Assembly: GCA_019423265.1 (NCBI GenBank)
Contig: JAHZBS010000070.1
Location: 1-11,209 of the forward strand
Direction: 5' to 3'
DNA from: Clostridiales bacterium
GTDB taxonomy: Bacteria; Bacillota_A; Clostridia; Lachnospirales; Bianqueaceae
DNA length: 11,209 nucleotides
Position numbers and translations under genes: made by a program. Below the pieces are notes generated by a model. It saw nothing but the letters and a program-made list of their open reading frames with translations, was not told where the DNA came from and ran no database searches. Positions 1-6,992 of the stretch are shown here, piece after piece. Position 1 is the stretch's first letter; each line of letters begins with the position of its first letter.

Positions 1-451
1 ATAGAAATAGGAGGACAAGGAATGCCGGAGAGAGAAGCATCGTCCATTTTGGCGCCACCTGAAAGACGATCAGCATCACCACATATGCAGCCAATGAGTA
101 TCCCGTATTGATCAGGGCTGTATAGATCCGCGTGAGAATGAAGAGCTCCATAGGGAATTTCACCTTGAGCAGCAACATTTTATTGTCCGCTAAGGTCGTC
201 ATGGCGGCGTTTGTTGCCCCCGTAAATGCCTGCCACAGAATATACCCTGTCAGGTAATAGATGGGATAATTCTCGATAGACCGGCGAAATAACTGGGAAA
301 AAATGAGGGAGAGAACCGCCATTGAGAGAAGCGGATTCAATACGCTCCACACAATCCCAAGGTAGGATCTGGCGTATTTGCGTTTGATTTCCCGGGAAGT
401 CAGCTGCTTGACCACGAAAGCGTACTGTTTCCTCTGTTGTCGACTCTCCAT
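1..451 (-). CDS. ABC-2 type polysaccharide export permease (TagG/Wzm family), 3' end outside window
   Basis: This is the membrane subunit of an ABC exporter that moves a finished lipid-linked polysaccharide (O-antigen, teichoic acid or similar wall polymer) across the cytoplasmic membrane. The first 150 residues are present; the family is usually about 260-280 residues, so roughly half is seen. The N-terminal signature is clear: a basic amphipathic stretch with REIKRKYARSYLG (residues 20-32), then WSVLNPLLSMAVLSLIFSQLF and further hydrophobic segments near 63-78 and 106-131. The ATG follows a strong AAAGGAGG site and comes directly after the TAA stop of the preceding gene, giving TAAATG, so translation is probably coupled. 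The partner ATPase (TagH/Wzt) is not in the window and would be expected just downstream. The family assignment is firm; the exported polymer is unknown. Confidence 0.85.
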   Translation of the reverse strand, partial: MESRQQRKQYAFVVKQLTSREIKRKYARSYLGIVWSVLNPLLSMAVLSLIFSQLFRRSIENYPIYYLTGYILWQAFTGATNAAMTTLADNKMLLLKVKFPMELFILTRIYTALINTGYSLAAYVVMLIVFQVAPKWTMLLSPAFLVLLFL

Positions 452-1837
452 TTACCTGTGTCCCCTCCTTTCTTTCCGGAATGCGTACATTTTTCTTATA
501 TACCGCAGATATTGATAGAGGGCGTGCTGCCGAAGGTGGCGGCGGACATGCCGCCCGCACCGGACAACACTGCCTTCATACCACGCGCTTTCCCTGATAC
601 ACCCGTCCCGGAGGCCGGACATGACAAGGAGTTTGTGGTGTACATGATTGGCTGTTAGCTCTCTCTCTGTCAGGAGCGCTGCTAACGGCTGCTCCCCGCT
701 GTCCAACACGTCGTCGGAAAAAGGAAGGCTGCCAAACACTTCTGCCTCCGCCCTGGACGGCTCTCCCATAAAATGTTTTAACAGCTGTTGGATCGTCTCT
801 TTATCCTCCGAAAAGGTCTCCCGCTCAAATCCCCTTTCCCCTATATCCTCTGCCAGCCGATGAATATACTCCACCACCACCCCCTCGATTTCCTTCATGA
901 ATTCGTTTCTCCCCTCTCCCGTCTTTCCGTAGAGGGGAACATACCCTTCACGCTCTTTCCTATACCCCAGTGTCATTCCGTGAGGCGCTGAGTAGACAGC
1001 TTCAAACAGACAATTATTGAAATATACCTTCTCCTGCAGATGTCCCCCCGGATCAAAAGAATAACAGTGGTACGCCGCCGGATTTTCCCGGGGAGGCAGC
1101 TCATACAGGCCCCAGTAGTATCCCTCTAGCGCTCTCGTCCGCCCCAACTGGGAGAGCACATCCCCCAGCAATTTTTGCATAGACCCCGTCCAACCGCTGT
1201 CCACAATGGCGTCGGAAATATTCTCCAGCAGCCCTTCCTGTCTCAAATACCCGGCCAGCCCTGGCATTGCGTCTTTGGAGTGCTTCGTCATATACTCTCG
1301 AAATAGCTCACACTGGCCCAGCTTGCGGCGAATTTCTGGGAGCTTGGCAAAGGGTATGACTGTATTGGGCGCAAGGGTTAGATCGAGACTGGCCAGAACC
1401 TTCTCCCGCTCTTCCTGTGTCAGCCCCGCCCTCCCCAGCACTTTCTCCAGGGTGACGCCCATTCCCCCGCGGCATACATACCCGAGAGCCGCCTCCGGGT
1501 CGAGATGGAATATGGGAATTCGAATGGAGTACCGCGAGACGCTTACGTATCGACATTCAATGGGCAGTCTGAATTTTTCACAGAAAATAAGCGCAGCGCG
1601 GTACATTAGATATCCATCCCGCGCCAAAAAGTACAGCCGTCTCTTTCCGCTCTTCATCGCGTCCTGCAAAATCCACAGAACAAATCCCCCGAGGGTTGGG
1701 CCGAGGACGTGGCTGCTTGCGACGGCGGCCACATCGTCCAATGGCGTTTGCATACTGCCAACGATCCGGTACATCCGAGGATTCTTTGCCAAGCATTCCT
1801 GATATGCGTGTACTCGGTCTTCTTGACTGCATTCCAT
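452..1837 (-). CDS. FLARDG-motif protein related to HAD-like proteins of surface-polysaccharide clusters
   Basis: About 461 residues. Visible motifs are LYFLARDGYLMYRAA (residues 68-82), RYVSVSRYSIRIP (96-108) and DSGWTGSMQKLL (213-224). These match proteins placed beside glycosyltransferases and often labelled predicted HAD-superfamily hydrolase (COG5610-like). The canonical HAD motif I (DxDxT/V) near the N-terminus is not visible, so phosphatase activity is doubtful and its role in glycan assembly is unknown. It has no signal peptide or obvious membrane segment, so it is probably cytoplasmic; the C-terminus is very basic. The ATG at 1837 lies 5 bases after the stop of the GT2 gene. A GTG at 1846 overlaps that stop and gives 464 residues. 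A longer in-frame extension to 1939 would run into the GT2 coding sequence and was not chosen. The stop abuts the next start. Confidence 0.7.
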   Translation of the reverse strand: MECSQEDRVHAYQECLAKNPRMYRIVGSMQTPLDDVAAVASSHVLGPTLGGFVLWILQDAMKSGKRRLYFLARDGYLMYRAALIFCEKFRLPIECRYVSVSRYSIRIPIFHLDPEAALGYVCRGGMGVTLEKVLGRAGLTQEEREKVLASLDLTLAPNTVIPFAKLPEIRRKLGQCELFREYMTKHSKDAMPGLAGYLRQEGLLENISDAIVDSGWTGSMQKLLGDVLSQLGRTRALEGYYWGLYELPPRENPAAYHCYSFDPGGHLQEKVYFNNCLFEAVYSAPHGMTLGYRKEREGYVPLYGKTGEGRNEFMKEIEGVVVEYIHRLAEDIGERGFERETFSEDKETIQQLLKHFMGEPSRAEAEVFGSLPFSDDVLDSGEQPLAALLTERELTANHVHHKLLVMSGLRDGCIRESAWYEGSVVRCGRHVRRHLRQHALYQYLRYIRKMYAFRKERRGHR

Positions 1838-1842
1838 TCTAC

Positions 1843-2670
1843 TCACATCTTTCTCTGTCTCCTTTTTGTCTTTTTTCGGATGTAGTGGTGTACCGGAGCC
1901 GGCACCGCGCCGGCCAGGAGGGGCTTTAGCACATACCAAACGGTGGTCCTGTCGAGAATCCCCAGCATCTGAAATCCCTTGCGCCGCAGTTTCATCTCAC
2001 GTATTCGCCGTCTGTAGGTCCTCTTTCTGTAAGACGCAAAGTCCTCCCAATACTGAAGCAAGGGCTCCTGTATGTTATACCCCCGGCCTCCGCTTCCATA
2101 GAGACGCATAAATAATTCATAATCTTCACATTGCAGGATTTCCTTGGACGTGCTGTAGCCTCCATTTTGTAACAGGCTTTCCCTCCGAAACATCACCGAT
2201 GGGTGGATGTAGGGCGAGTTCAACAAAAAATCGCGCGCCTGCGGGAGCTCCGGCATCTTCTGATAGCCCCAGACGCCCTGACCGTCCATCAGCTCGGCAT
2301 TGGAGCCGACCCACTGATACTGGGGATGGGCTTCTAAAAATTGGTATTGTCTCTCCAGGCGGTCGACCCGGGAAATGTCGTCGTCATCCATTCTGGCAAT
2401 GTAGGTTCCCCTTGCGCGCCGGATACATTCATTCAGGGCATAGGCGAGCCCCCGATTGTGGGCACCTCTAAAGAGACGAATCCGGCCGTCCAGATTGGCC
2501 GCTCCTTCGATGACACTCCGGTACGTATCCTCCGACCCGTCATCGTATAGAATCAGTTCCCAGTCGTGAAAACTCTGCCGGATGATAGAATCCACAGCCT
2601 CAAAGAGACGATTCTTGTCCGCCGGATTGAAAACGCCCATGATGACGCTGACTGTAATCTTATTTCTCAT
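1843..2670 (-). CDS. GT2 family glycosyltransferase
   Basis: This 275-residue protein has a GT-A fold nucleotide-sugar transferase sequence. It opens with VSVIMGVFNP (residues 7-16), then YDDGSED (42-48), and has the metal-binding DxD-type motif in ARMDDDDIS (92-100). HPSVMFRR (156-163) and CEDYELFMRL (181-190), the latter holding the likely catalytic-base ED pair, complete the pattern. The C-terminal third is basic with a weakly hydrophobic patch around 244-260, fitting loose membrane association. It is expected to add one sugar to a lipid-linked intermediate on the cytoplasmic face. The ATG has a GGAGAG site that lies within the end of the GT4 gene, and the two genes overlap by 11 bases, so translation is probably coupled. 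Donor and acceptor sugars cannot be read from the sequence. Confidence 0.88.
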   Translation of the reverse strand: MRNKITVSVIMGVFNPADKNRLFEAVDSIIRQSFHDWELILYDDGSEDTYRSVIEGAANLDGRIRLFRGAHNRGLAYALNECIRRARGTYIARMDDDDISRVDRLERQYQFLEAHPQYQWVGSNAELMDGQGVWGYQKMPELPQARDFLLNSPYIHPSVMFRRESLLQNGGYSTSKEILQCEDYELFMRLYGSGGRGYNIQEPLLQYWEDFASYRKRTYRRRIREMKLRRKGFQMLGILDRTTVWYVLKPLLAGAVPAPVHHYIRKKTKRRQRKM

Positions 2671-3853
2671 GTGCTCTCCGTTCTACTCTGCGGTCCACGT
2701 CCAGATAGATTCGCCTCATGACAGCGTTGGCGTACACCTTGGCAAAGGGTTCCACCGAGTTTTGACAGTGGATCTTCATCTTCTTTTTCTTCTCCGGGCT
2801 CAGATTTCGTATCCTCTCGATTCCTTCCACAAATCCCTCTACATCGTCATACCGGCAGACAAATCCATTCTTCCCGTGTTCCATGTACTCCCGCGTCCCC
2901 CGGTTGTCCGCCGCGATGACGGGAATTCCCATGGCAAGGGACTCCAGACCCGCCATGCCAAGTCCCTCCCGCTTTGATGGAAAGAGAGTGGCGTCCGCAG
3001 CTCCCAGTATCTCCGAAACTTTTGCGCAGTGCCCGTATAGTGTAACGCTGTCGCCCAACCCCATCTCCTGAATCCACTGCTCCAACCGCTCCCGGAAAAA
3101 GCCGTCGCCACAGATTCCATACCGGATATTAAACGAACCCGGATGCCTCTGCTTTAGCTTTGCCATGGCTTCCAGCGCGACTCTGTGATTTTTATTCTCA
3201 TTCAGTTCCCCGATGGAGACAAGAAAGAATTCATCCCCCTGGATTCCCAGCCGCTCCCGGCAAATATTCCGTTGCTCTTTTGACACGGGCTTGAAAACAT
3301 CCAGGTCCAGCCCGATCCCCGGAATCTTGTAGACCTGACCGCCTTTCTTCAGCCGAAATCTCCGGGCATTGTTATAATCTTCCTCGTTAATGACGATGAG
3401 AATATCCGTATATCGGGCCATCCATTTTTCCACCCGGTAATAGACGAGCGTATTGAGCAGCGGCGCCCCTTTATAAAAATGGAACCCGTGGGCGGTGTAG
3501 ATCACCGTGAGCTTTCGGCCTCGGGATAGGATTCCCGCCAGCCGCCCTAGAAGTCCCCCCACCGGCGTGTGACAGTGGATAACCTGGATATGGCATGATC
3601 GGATCAGCCTCAAAATCTGTCGGAGCGCTTTTAGGTTGTTCTGAACCATGAAAGGAGATCTCGCTATGTCAATATGGTGCGTCTGAACTCCCATCTGCTG
3701 AATTCTCGCTTCATCTGAAATATAATGAGGCTCTCTCATATTGGAGGCGTAGTGTACCACGAATCCCATGCTCTGCAAGATTTTGACATTCTCCCGCTCA
3801 AATTTTCCAAGGAAATCATTGGTGGTCGTCAATATCAGGATGTGCTTTTTCAT
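2660..3853 (-). CDS. GT4 family glycosyltransferase (EpsD-like)
   Basis: This 397-residue GT-B fold retaining glycosyltransferase begins MKKHILILTTTNDFLGKFE. The N-terminal domain contains VIHCHTPVGGLLGR (91-104) and AHGFHFYKGAP (121-131), typical of the EpsD/CapM-like group. The C-terminal nucleotide-sugar domain has FPSKREGLGMAGLE (291-304), which carries the EX7E pair E296/E304. It probably acts early in assembly of a surface polysaccharide. The ATG at 3853 was chosen because the conserved beta strand starts there and a GGGGAGAGG stretch lies about 10 bases upstream. The frame stays open for 22 more codons to 3919, but that stretch runs through a terminator hairpin. It is the first gene of the glycan cluster, and no convincing promoter is visible in the 118-base gap before it. 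Confidence 0.88.
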   Translation of the reverse strand: MKKHILILTTTNDFLGKFERENVKILQSMGFVVHYASNMREPHYISDEARIQQMGVQTHHIDIARSPFMVQNNLKALRQILRLIRSCHIQVIHCHTPVGGLLGRLAGILSRGRKLTVIYTAHGFHFYKGAPLLNTLVYYRVEKWMARYTDILIVINEEDYNNARRFRLKKGGQVYKIPGIGLDLDVFKPVSKEQRNICRERLGIQGDEFFLVSIGELNENKNHRVALEAMAKLKQRHPGSFNIRYGICGDGFFRERLEQWIQEMGLGDSVTLYGHCAKVSEILGAADATLFPSKREGLGMAGLESLAMGIPVIAADNRGTREYMEHGKNGFVCRYDDVEGFVEGIERIRNLSPEKKKKMKIHCQNSVEPFAKVYANAVMRRIYLDVDRRVERRAHEK

Positions 3854-3892
3854 GACCGGTCTACCTCTCCCCATATGACTGCAAACTTTAAT

Positions 3893-3933
3893 AAAAAGTC
3901 TTACAAACAGTTTCGCCATTTGTAAGACTTTTT
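3893..3933 (-). terminator. Rho-independent terminator after the sensor kinase gene
   Basis: There is a perfect 15-bp inverted repeat: AAAAAGTCTTACAAA at 3893-3907 and its complement at 3919-3933, separated by an 11-base loop. Read on the minus strand, the stem ends in a T-rich run (CTTTTTATT). It lies 38 bases past the kinase stop and would end the uptake-regulatory transcript. The flanking A and T runs are symmetrical, so it could work in both directions. It sits only 40 bases before the GT4 start codon. Confidence 0.85.
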
Positions 3934-3971
3934 ATTCGATGAATTCCTTTACCCCAGGGCAAAGCCCGGCC

Positions 3972-5815
3972 TCATGTCTCGATAAGTGCGATTCGAATCT
4001 GCGCTACGGTAAATCCATCCTCCTGTCTCCTATACCGCAGTGACCCCCGGTCCCCGTAGACCCGCCGGATTCGCTCACACACATTTCGGACGCCTAGACT
4101 ATCCGCCTCCTCCATGGGCTGCTCTGACACAACGATCTGATTCAGCCTGGTGATATCCGCCGCCCTTCCGTTATCCTGGATTTCGATGATCAGATTCTTC
4201 TCCCTGTACTGTGCCCGAATGGTGATGAGACCTTTTCCCCCGCTCACATCCATGCCGTGCAAGATCGCGTTTTCAACCAAGGGCTGTAAAATCTGCTTCG
4301 GCACCGGCACAGCCATGGCCTCTTCCTCCAGCTCATAGCAAAATTCCAAACTCTCCTCATAACATGCTTTCTGGATTGTCTCATACTGCCGTATCATCTC
4401 AATTTCTTGGGATACCGGCACGAGAAGATTGGGCTTTTTCGTATTATAGCGCATAATCCTTGCCAGCGCCGTCAAAATGTCGGCAACCTCATCATTCCCT
4501 GACAGCAGTGACAGACAGCACACCGTATCCAGCGTATTATATACAAAATGTGGGTTAATCTGGGCCTGTAGGGTGCGCAATTCCGCCCGTTTCTTTTCCT
4601 CCGTGGTTCGGAATACATCCTCCAAGAGATCCTGAATCTTCAGCATCAGGGTATTAAATCCGCTGTAGAGCATCCCTACCTCGTCCTGGCGTATCGTTCC
4701 ATAGGAAATGGGCTCCGCCTTTCCGCTCTCCATATGACGGCATAGGCGCCGCAGCGGCCGCACACCATATGCGTCAACAGCATGGTGCTCAGCACACCCG
4801 CCACCATGACAGCGCCCGCCACCATGAGGATCATGCTGAGGGTTCTGGCTGTAGAAGATCGGACATCGACGGCGGGAATGATGGTTACCATAATCAGATC
4901 CTCTGACAGCTCATTTCTCTGAACGAGGGAGTCCACTCCGCGATAGACGATGGTTTCCATCGAACCAAATTCCCGCGGCAACTCCGGCAGCACCTCCGCC
5001 AAATCCATCTGCGAGATTTCCGTGTCATTGGAATATAAAATGAGGTTCTCGCGGTTGGTTACAATCGTATAGGCTTGCTCCTGGTGCGCCCCGTTCAGCC
5101 GGCCTGCAATCCAGGACACATCAAAACTCAGGGCAATGACTCCCACGGGATGGTACACAATAGCGCCGAGAGTGTCCAACGTCTGACACGTGAGCAGCTT
5201 CGCCATGCAGAGACGGTTGGGCATCTCCCCCTGACTGAACCAGTACGCGCCCCCTTCCAGTTCTACTGCCTGGGCATACCACCATATTCCTTCCATTCCC
5301 TGACTCCGAAAAATTCCGCTCTGGGAGATCAGCGTCTCATGGCCGTTGGGCGGCGCCATACGGCGGCCCGCCGGATACTCATTGCTCAGGTACAAGACGT
5401 TGGCATAGTCTTGGCCGGATGTGCCGAGGAGACTAAAATAGTTGATAAACATCTCATTGAGAATCCTATATTCCGCTAAAAAATCCAAAAGATCCGACCC
5501 GTTTTCCGCTCCCTCATAGGCTGCCAGCATTTTGTACAGCCGTGGGTATGCCTCTTTCTTCTGATAGATCTCCCCATTGTCACAGAGCAGGGATACCATA
5601 TCGCTGATCTGGTTTAGGAACGCTCGAACCTCCTCCGCATTCGCCCCGATAGCTGTCCCGATGGACTTTCGCACTGACTCTTCCACTGTCTTTCGAAAGT
5701 ATTGATAAAGAATCGTTGACATAATGCTGATTAAAAAAATGATCAGCGCTGCGAAGATCAGGCTTAGCTTTGCCCGCAGGCCAAGCGCCCTTCTATGGTT
5801 TGCCCTGCGATTCAA
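3972..5815 (-). pseudogene. YesM-type sensor histidine kinase, frameshifted in the HAMP region
   Basis: Restoring one base gives a 614-residue two-component kinase of the YesM group. Order: TM1 (about 17-38), an extracellular sensor region (about 39-320), TM2 (about 325-350), HAMP, then a His_kinase (PF06580-type) domain with LRTLQAQINPHFVYNTLDTV around H423, the N-box LQPLVENAILHG (N516) and a G-box DNGRAAD (548-554). The second glycine of the usual DNGxG is alanine. As it stands, the N-terminal frame reads to a stop at 4676 (379 residues, with no kinase core), and the kinase half (3972-4763) is in another frame. The start is inferred as TTG at 5815 because AGGAGG lies 5-6 bases upstream and no ATG or GTG precedes TM1. 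It overlaps the regulator gene by 23 bases. It normally phosphorylates the adjacent YesN-type regulator. Confidence 0.85.
4763..4767 (-). other. Site of apparent one-base deletion in the sensor kinase
   Basis: On the minus strand the N-terminal frame reads ACG CAT ATG GTG TGC GGC (T H M V C G), while the kinase frame resumes at GTG CGG CCG CTG (V R P L). Adding one G so that ATGGTGTGCGG becomes ATGGTGGTGCGG gives a smooth HAMP start, THMVVRPLRRL. The region is GC-rich, with GCGGCCGC close by. No slippery heptamer is present, so programmed frameshifting is unlikely. Sequencing or assembly error remains possible. Confidence 0.75.
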
Positions 5816-6890
5816 ACGACTCCTCCTCTCTCTCGGCCCGCCGCAGCATCTTGCGATACTCTGACGGCGCCAGCCCCATCTTGCGGCGAAAGACCTTGGC
5901 AAAATAATTGGCGTCCCCATACCCAACCACCGCCGCGATATCGTTGATGGGCACTGTGGACTCGCGCAAAAGTTTCGACGCTTCGGAAATGCGGGTGTCC
6001 ATAATGTAGCTTGAAACGGTAGTCCCCGTCTCTGCGCTGAAAATTCTGCCCAGGTGGTCGGGGGACAGGTGAAATCTGTCCGCCACCGCCGATACATTGA
6101 GTTGCGGATCTCCATAATGCTCTGTAATATACCGTGTAACCTCTGTCACCAGCTTGGAAAGCACCTTTTCTCTGTGCTCTGCCTGTTGCCTGCAAAGGTT
6201 CTGGTATTGCTGCCGCACATAGTGAATCTGTTCCCTTGGCGTTGATAGAGCGGCAAGCTCTTTCACAGCTTGAGATCGATTCCGCTCAATGGCCGAATAT
6301 TCCACATCGGCAAAATGCTCCATATATTCATGTAATAGCTGGAGATAGAGAGCGCTCAGGATCTGCGTCTGGGCCTTCGCCTCCCCGAGATAGGTTTCCC
6401 ACTCATGAAAGAGCTGTGCAAAGTGTGCTTCATCTAACTTCTTGAGATGGGAAAAGATCTGTTCCCGGTCATTGCCGGAGGTCAACAGCATCTCATAGAT
6501 TTCCCATTGCCGCTTCGACGCCACAATCTCCTGGACAGCTGTCTCCAATTCTTTCAGATTTTTCCGATTGACTGGCTTTAAGATGTAACCGCGAACGCCG
6601 GCCTGCATCCCCACCTGCGCAGCGACAAAATCCTCATAGGCGCTAAAAAATAGAATGCTGATATCGGGAAACCGGCGCTTGACCTCCTGGCAGAGTGACA
6701 CACCGTTCATCATGGGCATTCGGATGTCTGATATCATGATGTCCGGTTTTTTCTGCTCGATCCGCTGTATGGCTTCCGCCCCATTGTAAGCGATCTCCGG
6801 CTCCGCGCATCCGAGTTCTGCCCACGGAATCAGTGTTTTAAGGCAACGACAGACCGATCTATCGTCATCTACGAGCAAGACTTGTAACAT
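5793..6890 (-). CDS. YesN-type response regulator with AraC-family DNA-binding domain
   Basis: This 365-residue transcription factor has an N-terminal receiver domain with acidic pocket D8/D9/D10, phospho-acceptor D55 in DIMISDIRMP, S83 in FFSAYED and K105 in YILKPV, all intact. A middle helical linker (about 125-250) is followed by an AraC-type double helix-turn-helix (about 251-350), including LNVSAVADRFHLSPDHLGRI and the signature VVGYGDANYFAKVFRRKMG. It should be phosphorylated by the YesM-type kinase encoded next and then regulate the sugar importer genes upstream. The ATG at 6890 is chosen because the receiver domain begins MLQVLLVDDD and AGGAGGAG precedes it. An in-frame extension to 6959 runs across a terminator hairpin. 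The gene ends inside the kinase start region. A plausible target is the duplicated palindrome at 10449-10478 and 11062-11091. Confidence 0.92.
   Translation of the reverse strand: MLQVLLVDDDRSVCRCLKTLIPWAELGCAEPEIAYNGAEAIQRIEQKKPDIMISDIRMPMMNGVSLCQEVKRRFPDISILFFSAYEDFVAAQVGMQAGVRGYILKPVNRKNLKELETAVQEIVASKRQWEIYEMLLTSGNDREQIFSHLKKLDEAHFAQLFHEWETYLGEAKAQTQILSALYLQLLHEYMEHFADVEYSAIERNRSQAVKELAALSTPREQIHYVRQQYQNLCRQQAEHREKVLSKLVTEVTRYITEHYGDPQLNVSAVADRFHLSPDHLGRIFSAETGTTVSSYIMDTRISEASKLLRESTVPINDIAAVVGYGDANYFAKVFRRKMGLAPSEYRKMLRRAEREEESFESQGKP
5821..5827 (-). promoter_or_regulatory. Ribosome binding site that sets the kinase TTG start
   Basis: AGGAGGA on the minus strand lies 5 bases before TTG at 5815 and inside the last codons of the response regulator gene. 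No ATG or GTG is available before the first transmembrane segment in this frame, so this site is the main evidence for the TTG start and for translational coupling of regulator and kinase. Confidence 0.65.
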
Positions 6891-6912
6891 GGTGGATATC
6901 TCCTCCTGCAAT

Positions 6913-6953
6913 TGAAAAACAAGAAAGAAGGGATTCCGACGAATCCCTCTTTC
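6913..6953 (-). terminator. Intercistronic terminator between binding protein and regulator genes
   Basis: On the minus strand GAAAGAGGGATTC, loop GTCG and GAATCCCTTCTTTC form a 13-bp stem with one bulged base (6923-6936 with 6941-6953), followed by TTGTTTTTC. It begins 40 bases after the binding-protein stop. It is probably leaky and lowers expression of the regulator pair compared with the importer. A second perfect hairpin, TACCCG-acac-CGGGTA at 6961-6976, lies just upstream in the transcript and may protect the 3' end of the binding-protein message. Confidence 0.7.
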
Positions 6954-6992
6954 CGGCATATACCCGACACCGGGTAAACAGATGGAATTTTC

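Noticed and set aside
1206..1802. Plus-strand open frame of 198 codons
   Set aside because: It lies wholly opposite the FLARDG-protein gene, has no recognisable domain and no ribosome binding site; it is a shadow of the codon usage of the real gene.
4676..4767. Programmed ribosomal frameshift in the kinase gene
   Set aside because: No slippery heptamer or downstream stimulatory structure is evident, and kinases of this family are not known to use one.
5816..6115. Upstream extension of the kinase frame to an ATG at 6115
   Set aside because: It would overlap about 320 bases of the response-regulator HTH domain and add a composition-biased sequence with no homology pattern.
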